From Mauremys mutica (taxonomy: Eukaryota; Chordata; Testudines; Geoemydidae): a DNA stretch of 64,000 bases. Positions 36,401-47,240 of this stretch are shown here, piece by piece. Where the stretch lies: assembly GCF_020497125.1 (NCBI RefSeq), contig NC_059081.1, positions 21,919,105 through 21,983,104 on the forward strand, written 5' to 3'. A model generated the notes under the pieces. The model searched no databases and had not been told where the DNA came from. It saw only the letters and a list, made by a program, of their open reading frames with translations. Every line of letters starts with the position of its first letter. The stretch's first letter is position 1. A program made the translations under genes and the position numbers.

Positions 36401-39400
36401 GTGCTACTTGATCTTAGGAGACAGCTATGCAGTAGATGTAGACTGTACAGTTCCTAGAACCAATCATTATAATGGGTCATGACCACTGGCAGCATACTAT
36501 ACAAAGTTGAAAATATGTGCTGTAATTTACTACCAAACTACCTCTACCATTTCATAATACCCAAGTGGCTGGGCCACAGGTCAGTGACAAAAAACCACAC
36601 AATTGAATATAGTTCCAAGTGCTGGATAAATACAGCAAAACATTTTCTGTGTTTATTCATTTGAGTTTCCAAGTGAACTTACTTCAACTCTACTCCTACA
36701 CCTGCTTCAGCTTCACTCTTTGTACCTCATTATAAAAGTAAAGGCCGACTATTCAGGGAATGGAAATTTATTTTGTGACTTGTGTGTCCAAATAAAAATA
36801 CTCAAATCTCACAAGGAACTGCTTGTGGATCAGATTGTGGATAATCAGATTGTGGATAATCGTTTGGTATGTAAACTTAATTCTCACTTATATCAATGGG
36901 AGTTGCATCCCCAAATTAAGGAAACTAAACAGTCCAAGGAACTAGGTTGCTCTTTACAAGCTGACAAATATAAAATCAGTGGCTTTTGCCACCAATGTAT
37001 GGGTGGTCTGCTGTCCCAATAAAGAGACAATTTTTACTTTTTACTATCTCTTCTGCTCTTTTGTCTTTTCAGGGATTTTTTTCCCTTTCACCTTCATCTT
37101 ATGGAACTGATGCTGAATGCTGATGAGGTAATGCTTGGTTCATCTCCAGACAATCATTTTCGGGTAATTAATTTACGTTCTCAACATTCAATCTGAACAT
37201 TTGCAGATAATTTGCATGCAGGTTCCCTCCCCACCTCAGACCCAGATCAAGGGTAAGTACAAACAGGTTGAAATTATTTCAATTGTGGGTCAATGTCTTA
37301 GCTTTCTTGTAACTGGGAAATGTTTACTAGTACTGTCATGTGGCTCCTATTTAAATATGTGAAATATAATGCAGGAAAAGTATTTGGCTTATTGGTGCAG
37401 CTATTCATGAGAAGTGGTAGTTACAGGTATAGTACTACCCACGGAATTCTATTTAGAAGCATTTTTCAATCACTACTCAGAGCACAGGTAAAAGAACATT
37501 AGTAATTAACACCTACAAGGTATTTACTTATAATTATATCTGTCTCCACAGATTGCCTTTTCACTCTGCTTTTCAGTGCTTGGCTCTGACTCTAAGGGGG
37601 AAAGGAAAATGTGCTCTTTATGGGTAAAAGTGCTCTCTAAAGTGGATATTTAGTACTACTCTTGACAAGGACTTATTCATCCAGAGAAAGTGAATAGGAC
37701 AACTGCAACAGAACCAGCAGGATGCTTACACTCAATACTAATGGCAATGATGCCCACTTGGGCAAAGTGAAAATTCAGTGGAGACAATAATATTATAGGT
37801 TACTTTCTTTTTACTCTTGAATGCTGTGTTTTCATCCTAAAACTATTGTATAAAATGTCCATGTGAGAATGTGTGTCTGAAAGAGAGAGGAAGGAGGTGA
37901 GTGAATTTAGTGAAAGCTGACATGAGCCAAAATTGCCATTGTTGACAAAGCAGAATAGAGGTTTAGAGGGACAGTGTCACCATGACAAGCAGCTGGGCAT
38001 ACTGCATGTAATACTTTCACCTAAGGAACAAACAAAGAAAAAATCTGAGCACTATATGAAAGCAGGACTGATTTCTGCTGCTTTTAATCATTAATGTGTT
38101 TTTACTTCTATTTAAAATATATAAAATAACCCTCTTCCATTCCTCGCCATCTCTGCTCCCCACCCCATGCAATTAACAGTGATTCCTCTTTACATCTTTT
38201 ATCTTCAAAGACATATAAGTCAGAGATGCATCTCCAGTAGAAGAGATGTGTTCATTATGAAATGCCCATGGAAGAGGAGCTCATACATGGTGTTCATAGC
38301 CTGGAGCATGTAACCCTAAATGCAGGCTCCTCTTATGGTCTGCTTGCCCTCTGCATAATTTAAACATTAGTAGACTGTTAGGGAGCAAAGGGTCAGAAAT
38401 CAATTCCATGGCCAAATGGCTCAGGGGATTTTCTTTCTCTGAAGGAGGTAAACAACTAATCTTGTAGTGAGGCCGACATGGAGATTATACTTTGTTCTGA
38501 AGAGAAGAGCAAACAGACAGGAAGCTGTTATATCTGTGAAAAATAATATTCATACACTCACATCCCTCACTCCGCCCTTCTCCACAGTGGCTGGGATTAG
38601 AGTGGGGGAAGTAACTGTCACTCACTATATATGGGCTCCTCTACGTCATTGTCCTATACTCAGACATTCTTAATATAAATGACAAGAGTTGTAGTTGTGG
38701 CTACTGCTTCTGTTTGAAATTAGAGTTTGCACTTTGGTTAAATGGTTCACTGCTCCTAATGCAATGACATAAAGTTGCCTCTCAGAAACAAATTTAAAAA
38801 AAAAAGAGAGAGAGAGAGGGAGAGAGTAAAAGAGAGAGAGGGAGTGAGAATGAGGCAGACGTGCTGAACGCAGAGATAACAAGGAAGTGGTTTCCCTAGC
38901 AACAACAGTACTTTGGATGCTTTCAGACAAGAGTACAACTGGGTACAAAAGTATTTGATTAAAATGTATTGCAGGGAATAGAAGCGGTGCAAATGCTAAC
39001 AGATCCACAGTGTGTGCCGAAGAGTGTGCGCCAGACAGGTAAGGTAATCTGAATGATTTTTGTATTGTTTGTAACATCTTTCCAGCATATGAAGAAGAAA
39101 GAGGTTTGGGTGGGTGGGTGACAGGAAGGTGGAGGTGCCATGACCAAACTTTGAAGACACAAAAATCAAAATGAAATGTAGGGGGTGGATTTACAGCCTA
39201 TGGAAAACATAAAGCTGCACCCAATGAGAAGTTTGTTTGGAGAATGTCCTGATGTGGGAAAAAAAATCATCTAGCTGAGAGATCTTTACTTTTTGCCTAT
39301 CTAAAACTATCAAATGTTTGAGATTAGTACTTGCTAACCGGCATACTGTATTTGTAACAGTGAATGATAAAAAACAATATAACTTTTGGAATGTGATTAA

Positions 39401-39648
39401 AAAAAATCCCAAACTATTAAATCTTAAGCAAAATGTAATCACATTTCATTGCAGTGACACTAGAGCCAATGGGAAATGAACAGTAAGTGTCTAGGACCCC
39501 ACTTTCCTCTTCCCTGACAATTTAAGGCCTACCAGTGTACAGCAAGTATTTTTATCATGTGCTGGAGTTACCAATAATATCATCTTGTACAACCATGTAG
39601 AGAAAGAATCAGACTGATTTTTCAGTGATAGGAGGACTAATTTGTGGT
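33473..39648. other. Long stretch of mostly unique DNA, no gene seen
   Basis: Over 6 kb without a transposon I recognise. Two overlapping minus-strand frames at 33776-34123 (115 and 109 residues) are the longest here and resemble no family. Minor structures: a tandem 15-mer CAGATTGTGGATAAT at about 36830-36860, and TGACCT and AGGTCA half-sites 9 bases apart at 35619-35639. Simple A/GA repeat at 38795-38852 is listed separately. No splice-site pattern could be tied to an exon. Confidence 0.4.
38795..38852. repeat. A-run followed by GA-rich simple repeat
   Basis: About ten A, then interrupted (GA)n to about 38852. Minus-strand Ser-Leu-rich frames here are repeat artefacts. Confidence 0.85.
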
Positions 39649-39735
39649 GGCAGATCATCATTTGGTGCAAACTAGCAAAGTTCTATTGTAGCCAATGGAG
39701 CTTTGCTAATGTTCACCAGCTCAGGTTCTGGCCCA
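39649..39735. repeat. Palindromic repeat copy
   Basis: Left arm GCAGATCATCATTTGGTGCA, centre TTGTAGCCAATGGAGC, right arm GTTCACCAGCTCAGGTTCTG and GGCCCAG. Nearly a full hairpin of the family with the CCAGAT-ATCTGG end design. Confidence 0.6.
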
Positions 39736-39793
39736 GATATTTGTGTGAAATGCCCGGTTTTCAAATATTGAATGACTAAAGTGCCCCTTTCTG

Positions 39794-40224
39794 CAGGGCT
39801 GCCCAGAGGGGGGGGTCAAGTGGGGCAATTTGCCCCAGGCTCCAGGCCCCACAGGGGCCCCCACGAGAGTTTTTCGGGGGCCCTGGAGTGGGGTCCTTCA
39901 CTCGCTACGGGGGCCCCGGAAAACTCTCGCAGGACCCAGGCCCCCGGAGATTCTTCAGCTCTGGGTCTTCGGCGGTGAGGGGTCCTTCCGCTCTGAGGCA
40001 GAAGGACCCCCCCGGCCACCGAATTACCACTGAAGCGGGACCTGCCGCCAAAGTGCTGGGTCTTCGGCGGTAATTCGGCGGCGGGGAGCCCCCACCGCGG
40101 GTCTTCGGGGCACTTTGGCAGCGGGTCCCGGAGCGGAAGGATCCCCCGCTGCCAAATTACCGCCGAAGCTGAGACCCTCCGCCGCTGAAGACCCCAGGCC
40201 CCCTGAATCCTCTGGGCGGCCCTG
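39794..40224. mobile_element. GC-rich hAT-type non-autonomous element with perfect target duplication
   Basis: Starts CAGGGCTGCCCAGAGG and ends CCTCTGGGCGGCCCTG, inverted repeats of 16 bases with one mismatch (CAGGGCcGCCCAGAGG as reverse complement). Both sides carry CCTTTCTG (39786-39793 and 40225-40232), a perfect 8-bp duplication, the hAT hallmark. The 431-base body is extremely GC-rich with internal repeats of CTTCGGCGG and GTAATTCGGCGG. No transposase. The overlapping frames of about 60-150 residues on both strands are GC-content artefacts. Confidence 0.92.
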
Positions 40225-40312
40225 CCTTTCTGTATTTGGATATTCAAACCATCATTTAGGTGCCACAGAGCCAATTTTAGGTATGGAGAGTCAATTTGAG
40301 TACTCTAATACT

Positions 40313-40445
40313 CATTTTTTCTCTATGCCTCAGTTTTCTCATCTGCAAAATGCATATAATAGTACATTTGTCTCTATTGTGAGACATATTTTATTAAGGC
40401 TTTTTAAGTAACTTGAAATGTTGCATAGGAACAGCTACATAAGTG
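40313..40445 (+). mobile_element. MIR SINE, 3' half
   Basis: TGCCTCAGTTTTCTCATCTG then CAAAATGCATATAATAGTAC, and downstream TAGGAACAGCTACATAAGTG. This is the MIR core and tail in plus orientation; the tRNA-related head is absent. Confidence 0.85.
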
Positions 40446-40746
40446 CAAAACAGTATTGTTACAAGAGACTGTAATTCAAACTTCAAAACTTTGGTTGCTT
40501 GTCTGAGACTTTGAGTCTTCAACGCTGGACTTGAAATCTCAGAACAACATCCTTACATGTGGAAGTCCCATTGGATTCCAGCTTTCATGACTTTACTGTG
40601 GTGAATAGAAAATGTCTGCAAGAGAATAAAATTCTACATGTCAAATATTTCCTAACTTGTTTTATCTTTATTCCCTCAGATGTTGCAGTTCAGAGCACAT
40701 ATGACTGATACAAAGAGAGATCATTTGGCCTATGAAACATTAAGGA
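40446..40746. other. Unique DNA, no gene seen
   Basis: Nothing recognised. Confidence 0.45.
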
Positions 40747-41015
40747 CTTGTCTACACTACAGGTTATGTCAGTATAACTTATATCACTCAGGGGTGTGAA
40801 TAAGCCACCCCCTTGAGTGACGTAAGTTACACTAACCTAAACGCCGGTGTGGACAGTGCCATGTCGGTGGAAGAAGCTCTCCCACTGACATAGCTACTGC
40901 CTCTCACGGAGGTGATTTTATTACGCCAATAGGAGAGCACTCTCCCATCAGCATAGACCATCTTCACCAGATGCACTATGAGTGTAGATTAGCCGCAAGT
41001 AACATGTAGACCCTT
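40747..41015. mobile_element. TIR-type non-autonomous DNA transposon
   Basis: Left end ACTTGTCTACACTACAGG and a right end reading AACATGTAGACCC or GAGTGTAGAT give diverged inverted repeats of the GTCTACAC class seen also at 17.9 kb. The inside is mostly CpG-containing (AACGCCGGTGTGG, ATGTCGGTGG), which suggests a younger copy than the surrounding DNA. The exact right end and target duplication are unresolved. Confidence 0.55.
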
Positions 41016-41579
41016 TTGAGTACTCGTCTGACCAAAGAAGCCAGAAACTCTGCAATCCTTTCAGGAAGGGCAAGCTCTGATAAAGTTGTTCTGGAGGAGC
41101 TTGAGTGGAAGCATGAACCTCTGGTCTAGGCCAGTAGAGGAGAGCCACGCATGTATGTTAAGGAGATTTTTAGGCTTCTGGTGACAGACCAGTACATCTA
41201 TGAATGGAGAGGGATCGTGAGCTACAGAGGCAGTGCTAATAAGTATGCCCTGCCCTGGAATTTTACAACTGTGTGGGTGGGTGGTAAAAGGGGGCTGAGG
41301 TTAAACCTGAGTCTGAGTCTGGGTTTACAATTCAGTGTAGATGCATCCTATATTGGTTAAGCAGTAGACTGGTGGATCCCAATTCTTCATAAACTTACTA
41401 ATACATTTTAATGACAAAAACTGTAATTATCTCTTAGATTTTGATATCAAAAACAAAAAACAATTCTAGCACTTATTCTCTGCAAAGTGTTCTGAAATTA
41501 TCTGATCTCGTCATGCTCTATTAGTCTCTTTAATACAGCTGCGACCCAACGTACCGAAGTTCATGCTTCCACTCAGGCA
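41016..41579. other. Unique DNA, no gene seen
   Basis: Nothing recognised between the TIR element and the gypsy remnant. Plus frame 41151-41360 is unsupported. Confidence 0.4.
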
Positions 41580-42585
41580 CCTCCAGAACAACATTATCCT
41601 CAGCTTTGGATTTAACTAGTGGTTATTGGCAGATTCCTTTGGACAAGGACGCACAGAAAAAAGCTGCTTTCATCATTGATAGATGACTCAGTGTTACCTT
41701 TTGGTTTAGTTATGCTGAAGCCACCTTCCAGAGGCTGGTTTACAGAACTTTGCAGAAGCATATGTGGATGACATTGCAGAGTTTAGGAACACTTCGGCTG
41801 ATCAGAAAAAAACACTCGGTAATTGTGCTGTCAAAACTCATAGAGACAGGCCTAACCATAAAAGCCTCCAACTGTAAATTTGGAGAAGCCAGGGTTCCTT
41901 GTTTGGGACACTAGGCAGGGAGAGGCCAAAAAACCTCTGATCCTTTGAAAGTTGAAGACATTGTAAATTGGCCTGTACCCCAAATCAAAAAGAGGTGCAA
42001 TCTTTCATAGGTCTGGTAAACTATTACCGAAGGCTTTTATGTGGGTTTAGTGACATTGCATCTGCAATCACAGATTTATGTAAAAAGACCAAGCCAAACA
42101 ACATCGTTTGGTCAAAAACATTCCAGGAAAGATATGGTAAGGTAAAGAAAATCTTGGCTGAAAAGCCTATTCTAGTTAGACCTGATTTTGACAAAATGTT
42201 TTACCTGTGTACAGATGCATTAGATATTGGTCTGGGTGCTGTGATGAAAACAGGGGAAAATAACTAGAAACACCTGACTGCTTTTATAGGCAAAAAATTG
42301 ACACCAACTGAACAGAATTATTCTGTATTAGAAAAGGAATGCTATGCTATAGTGTGGGAGTTAAGCAACTAGAGCCTTACCTCTTTTATGGAAAGTTCAG
42401 GGTCTTAATAGGTCATTCAAAGCTAATGGCTCAAATTCCAAGGTTCTATGCTGCAGCCTCATATGTCAAGAATTTGATATGGAAATTGTGCACATAAAGG
42501 AAAAATAAAACATGGTGGTAGATGTTCTGTCCAGGGAAAAGGGCCATGACATGCTGCCTCTGGATCACTCTCCTGCAGCTTTGTA
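41580..42585 (+). mobile_element. Ty3/gypsy-type pol remnant (RT and RNase H)
   Basis: Part of an LTR-retrotransposon polyprotein. Seen in shifting frames: ALDLTSGYWQIPLD (about 41605), the catalytic YVDD at 41761-41772 preceded by NFAEA (a segment of about 20 codons before it is deleted), then QSFIGLVNYYRR and GFSDIASAITDL (42000-42070), WSKTFQERYGKVKKILAEKP (42110-42170), and the RNase H start FYLCTDALDIGLGAVM (42197-42245). After a stop at 42265 the frame continues with KLTPTEQNYSVLEKECYAIVW-type residues. Near 42500 a HIKEK-like segment precedes VVDVLSRE. The integrase is absent. The RT core is the only one in the window that still has its catalytic pair. Inactive because of stops, deletions and loss of gag, integrase and LTR pair. 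Confidence 0.88.
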
Positions 42586-42589
42586 AGTG

Positions 42590-42705
42590 ATGAGATGTGA
42601 TGGTCTGTATCCATGTGTTCACCCCTTTCATAGGATTATGATATATTTTGTATAAACGATGCCTTGTGAAGTATCATTTAAAAACTCATAATTAGCAGAT
42701 CTTTA
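42590..42705 (+). mobile_element. LTR-like unit, left piece
   Basis: GATGTGATGGTCTGTATCCATG then TTCACCCCTTTCATAGGAT and CATAATTAGCAG. I recognise this as the start of an LTR family of turtles, from memory. It stops where the LINE begins at about 42706 and appears to resume at about 45318. Confidence 0.45.
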
Positions 42706-43715
42706 TTGTCCAGAAAGCACAAAGACTGGTTTGATGAGAATGATCAGGAAATCCAAGACCTGATCAACCATAAGCTCAATGCCTACTGTGCTTGGCAGAA
42801 TGACTTCAATTCCAAGCAGAATCAATACATCCACCATCAACTCAAAGCTGAGGTTCAAAGGAAAACCTGCAAAGTGAAGGACAGGTGGTGAGAGAACAAA
42901 GTGAAGGAGATCCAATAACTCGCCAACACCCATGACATGCACAGATTCTTCAAGGCCACCAAAGCCCTTTATGGTCCTATCGTCCAAGGGCTAACTCTCT
43001 TCAGATCCAGGGATGGAGCCAACCTTCTCAGGGACGACAAATCAATCAATGCACAGTGGAAGGAATACTTCAAAGAGCTCCTAAAGCATGATGAAAGCAT
43101 TTTTTACTTAACCCCTCAGCATTCTATCAAGGATGACTTCAGAACCCCACCAACTTTTGCTGAGGTAAAGAGAGCCATCAAACAGATGAAGAACAATAAG
43201 GCATCTGGATCTGATGGAATCATCTTGGAAATCTTCAAAGAAGGAGGAGAAGAATTGGCTCACCAGCTTCACATTTTAATTATCAAGATTTGTAATTCAG
43301 AAGAAATCCCAGCTGATCTTAGGGATGCCATGACTGTGACCATCTTCAAGAAAGGAGACAAATCAGATTGTGGAAACTATTGAGGAATTGCCCTGTTGTC
43401 CACCTCCAGAAAGATTCTTGCTAGAATTGTCCTCAACCGGCTGCTCCCCTTGGCCGAGGAAATGGTTCCAGAATCGTAATGAGGATTTAGACCATTTTGA
43501 GGTACCACTGACATGATCTTCACTGCACACCAACTTCAGGAAAAGTGCCACAAACAACATAGACCTCTGTACATGGCCTTCATCAAGTTCATGAAAGCAT
43601 TCGATGCAATCAAACAGACCCCTTTCTAGTTAAGACAGGAGGTGGGCAAGGCTGTCATGACTCCAACCTATTCTCCATCTTTCTTGCTGTCATCCTCCTT
43701 CTCATCGTTGACAAA

Positions 43716-43836
43716 TAGAGTGACCAGACAGCAAATGTGAAAAATCGGGACTGATGGGGGGTAATAGGAGCCTATATAAGAAAAAGACCCAAAAATCAGG
43801 ACTGTCCCTATAAAATCGGGACATCTGGTCACCCTA
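43716..43836. mobile_element. 121-bp hAT-type MITE inside the LINE
   Basis: Ends TAGAGTGACCAGA and TCTGGTCACCCTA (reverse complement TAGGGTGACCAGA) are inverted repeats with one mismatch. Flanks TTGACAAA (43708-43715) and TTGACAAT (43837-43844) match at 7 of 8 bases. Inside, AAAAATCGGGAC and its near complement occur on both sides, so the whole element can fold into a hairpin. No coding capacity. The host LINE frame reads on from LLIVDN across the excised position. Confidence 0.9.
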
Positions 43837-44358
43837 TTGACAATCTCCCCTCTGGACTTGACATCCAATGCAGAATGGATTGCAAGCTTTTCAACCTCAA
43901 TCACCTCCAGTCCAAGACAAAGACTTTCACTAAATCAGTCACTGAACTCCAATATGGAGACAACTGTGCTCTGTGCACCCACTCAGAAGATGATCTTCAA
44001 GAAATAGTCAACACTTTCTCAGAGGCTTACAACCAATTTGGCCTCACAATCAACACCAAGAAAACTAAAGTACTTTTCCAATAGACTCTAAATCATCAGA
44101 TCCTGTTCCTGTAATTCAGATCAATAAAGAGACCCTGGAGAGCATTGAGCACTTCCTTTACCTTCGTAGCTATCCGTAGCAGAAAGCTGACATTGCTGAG
44201 GAAATTCAACCCTGCCTTCAATGCACCAGTGCAGCTTCCAAATTCTTGAGAAATCATGTCTTCAAAGATCATGACATCTAGAATCAAAGCAAGCTTCTCA
44301 GGTACCAGATCATTGTTATCCCTGCTCTCTTGTATGGTGCCAAAACCTGGATCACATA

Positions 44359-44683
44359 CAGGGCCGGCTCCAGACCCCAGCGCGCCAAGTGCGCGCTTGG
44401 GGTGGCATGCCGCGGGGGGTGCTCTGCCTGTCACCGGGAGAGCGGTAGGCGGCTCCAGTGGACCTCCCGCAGGCATGCCTGCGGAGGGTCCGCTGGTCCC
44501 GTGGCTCTGGTGAACCTCCCGCAGAAGTGCCTGCGGATGCTCCACCGGAGCCGCGGGACCAGCGGACCCTCCGCAGGCACGTCTGCAGGAGGTCCACCGG
44601 AGCTGTGGGACCGGCGACCACCAGAGCGCCCCCCGTGATGTGCCGCCGTGCTTGGGGCGGCGAAATTCCTAGAGCCGCCCCTG
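44359..44683. mobile_element. GC-rich hAT-type non-autonomous element with perfect target duplication
   Basis: Starts CAGGGCCGGCTCCAG and ends CTAGAGCCGCCCCTG (reverse complement CAGGGGCGGCTCTAG). Both flanks are ATCACATA (44351-44358 and 44684-44691), a perfect 8-bp duplication. The interior contains a 52-bp tandem array (see separate entry). All 60-150-residue frames here on either strand are GC-content artefacts. Confidence 0.93.
44462..44617. repeat. Three 52-bp tandem units within the hAT element
   Basis: Units start at 44462, 44514 and 44566, exactly 52 bases apart. Each begins ACCTCCCGCAG or ACCCTCCGCAG, and each first half is close to its own reverse complement (CGCAGGCATGCCTGCG in the first unit). 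Similar internal arrays are common in non-autonomous elements of this class. Confidence 0.85.
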
Positions 44684-45317
44684 ATCACATACAATAGACA
44701 CCTCCAGGTTCTTAAATGATATTGTCAACAGTGCCTTCACAAGATCTTCTGAATCAAGTGGGATGACTGGTGCACCAAAATCAGAGTTCTGTCCCAAGCC
44801 AAAATCTCCAGCATTGAAACTATGATCATCTATCACCAACTCTGGTGGGTTGGTCATGTTCTTTGAATGCCAGAAAATCGACTACCAAAGCAGGTCATGT
44901 TCTCACAACTGAGCCACGGCCAACAGACAAGGGGTGGGCAAAAATAACCAAAACACTTCAAAGACACCTTCAAAGTTAACATGAAGAAGTGCAATGTTGA
45001 CATAAACTCATGGGAAACCCAAGCCCATGACCAACCAAAATGAAAAAGGACCTTGTAGTAAGAATCCCAGTATTTTAAGTTACAGTGGAAACAATAGGAA
45101 ATGGAGAAATGGGAAAGGAGGAAAGAACGTGCTGCAGCCCGACTCAACAATCCAGAGTGCCCCTGCCATTAAGAAATACCTACCCCAATTGTGACAAGAT
45201 CTGTGGATCCCGCATAGGTCTCATTAGCCACCCATGGATCCACCAGCAATATCTGGCTATTATTTTATGGAAGACAATCATCCTTGAACACCAAAGGATT
45301 GCTGACAGTGATGGTAA

Positions 45318-46100
45318 AATATGTATGGTAACACTGTATGTAAAGTTATAAGATTCCTCTGTATGGTACAACAGAGACACGTTCCAAGTCTGGGGAGTGG
45401 CCACAAACTAGTTCTCCAGAGAGAAAAGGCAAGCTGATGCCTCCATCAGGTGTCAACAAAATCAAATGGACCATCACCTGGTTATGTGGCTACTCTTTGG
45501 TTGTAATGAGGATGTGGGTAAAAAAATCTAAATCTTGACAAAGAAACAGCTTGGGGTTCCCATCCATACAAACTTTTTCTCTCTTGAACCTCAGCTGGAG
45601 ATAATTCTCAAAGAAGAGAAAGAACAATAAGAAGGGAGAGCAGACACCCCAAATCATTCCTCCCTTTCTCTCTACCCACAGTACCCATGACATCTGAAGA
45701 ACAAAAGAAGCTGAATTGAACTGGGGGAGGGGAGATCCTGAGTGAAAGATGTTCAGCCAGGAAGACTGCTGAAACATGTGGTGAAAGAGACCTTTGCTTT
45801 GAATTCACTTTAGTTTGTTAAGTTAGTTGTGTTTTATTTTTATTTTTGTTGTAACCAGTTCTGACTTTCATGCCTCATTACTTATATTCACTTAAAATCT
45901 CTTTGTAGTTAAAAGCTTGTTTTACATTTTCATATAACTAGTGTAGTTGAATTAAAGTGTTTGGCAAACTCTGAGTTAATAGGATTTGGGCATATTATTG
46001 TCTATTAATAAAATGACAGACTTTATATGAGCTTGTATTGTCCAGGAGAAATCTAGGCAGTACAGGAGGCACATTTCTGGGGAAGTTGTAGGGATATTAA
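45318..46100 (+). mobile_element. LTR-like unit, right piece with polyA-type region
   Basis: Continues the LTR-like piece at 42590-42705 after the LINE. It contains TAAAATATGTATGGTAACAC, GTTCAGCCAGGAAGACTGC, ACATGTGGTGAAAGAGACC and TTGTAACCAGTTCTGAC, then CACTTAAAATCTC with AGCTTGTTTTAC, a sequence also found in diverged form at about 47565-47625 (AATAAACTTGTTTTAC). That similarity supports a shared R-U5-type origin. The matching with known turtle LTRs is from memory. Confidence 0.5.
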
Positions 46101-47060
46101 AGAAGGTTTATATTAGACATGGTTTATATGAAAAATGACTTATTGTTAATTGATGCCTCATAACTAAAGGTTTATGTTAAAAGTAAATTTGTGATTCTAA
46201 CCTGCAAGCCACCAGCTGTGTCTGTGTGAAGGCTGCTCAAAGAAATACTTTGTATAAAACTTGTTAAACATTAATTAACTCTAAGTAAGCCAAAACAGTA
46301 GCTGTTATAGTGTATAGATAGAGACCCCCACCCTCTGTAAGTTTTCATCTCAGCTTGTTAAAAGACAGGGAGTCTCACCTAAATTGGTAACACCCCAAAA
46401 GGTAACGAGACAGTGAAATAGATGTGATTAAGATAGAGAATGTATGTGAATGCATGCCTAGTTTAAACAATAAATGAATGGTTAGGGAGTTACCAGTCTG
46501 AAGAATTCAGTGTTGGCTGAAGAAGGTGTCAAGTGGGATCAACCAGATGACCCCCACCACCTCAAAGGAAGAAAAAACAAGCATCTGACAGAATGGAGCC
46601 AGCCATCTGCTGATTGATTTAGCAACAGCAGAAAACTCCTATCAACTAACATAGGGAAAAATCCCTATAAAACTGGACTCTAAAGAATAAGGACTTTGAG
46701 TCTATGGTTCTGCTGCCAGCCTCCAGGAGCATCAGATGCATCTGACACAGACTCGGCTCCATCCTCATGACCAAGATACCTGGCCAGTAACTTGGCATGA
46801 GCAACATCTAGGCTGGTAACTATAACATCTATACAGAACCTGAATGAATGATTGTGTGAATGAATATGTGTGTGTGTGTGTGTGTGTGTATGTGTCTGTG
46901 TCTGTGTCTGTGTGTGTATAAGGAATAAGTAGTGATAGAAATAAGTAGAAAAACATTGTCTTTTGTTTTGTTATGGTATTTACAATAAATGTGGCATCTA
47001 TGCCTTATCCCTCTTAATAAGATCCTGCTGGTTTTTATTATATTGGTACAACAAAGTCTG
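46101..47060 (+). mobile_element. LTR-like unit with TATA box and polyA signal
   Basis: A second LTR-like block: CTATAAAA at 46665-46672, then an AATAAATGTGG signal at 46984 about 320 bases later, ending near TATTGGTACAACA. The (TG)n microsatellite at 46866-46920 lies between them, as expected inside an R/U5-rich unit that gained a simple repeat. No internal coding region. Family not determined. Confidence 0.5.
46866..46920. repeat. (TG)n with TCTGTG interruptions
   Basis: About 13 TG units, then TATG and three TGTCTG units. Minus-strand His-Thr-rich frames are its translation. Confidence 0.9.
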
Positions 47061-47240
47061 GGACTGGGAGTTTGCTGGTTGTGCTCTGCAGTGTAATTCA
47101 AGAGTGGCTGGCTATAGCACTCATACAAATAACTGGGAGTAATTTACATGCTGGAGGCTGTCTGTGAGCACACCAGGAATGTTAGCTCTCACAGTGAAGC
47201 TCTGTAAAATTGTTTTGAGAACTGAGGGGACACAGTTGTT
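47061..47240. other. Linker between LTR-like units
   Basis: Short unique-looking sequence, nothing recognised. Confidence 0.35.

Larger units (their letters stand above)
42706..45317 (+). mobile_element. APE-type LINE remnant, interrupted by two hAT elements
   Basis: A non-LTR retrotransposon ORF without its endonuclease part. Segments in order: HKDWFDENDQEIQDLINHK (42715), LRDDKSINAQWKEYFKELL (43030-43085), FAEVKRAIKQMKNNKASGSDGI-type stretch (43155-43220), LRDAMTVTIFKKGDKSDCGN (43318-43375), LLSTSRKILARIVLNRLLP (43395-43450), the catalytic box at 43953-43964 (Tyr-Gly-Asp-Asn), EDDLQEIVNTFSEAYNQFGL and TINTKKTKV (43990-44070), YHQLWWVGHV (44835), and at the end a Cys/His finger YPNCDKICGSRIGL...SHPWIH (45180-45240), whose first Cys is now Tyr. 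It ends near GGATTGCTGACAGTGATGG. Jockey- or RTE-like clade not resolved. Two later insertions sit at 43716-43836 and 44359-44683. Confidence 0.8.

Noticed and set aside
36830..36860. Tandem CAGATTGTGGATAAT as a minisatellite
   Set aside because: Only two units; too small to mean more than local slippage.
39816..40274. 152-residue minus-strand frame
   Set aside because: It lies in the GC-rich hAT element with perfect 8-bp duplications; GC-rich DNA has few stops by chance.
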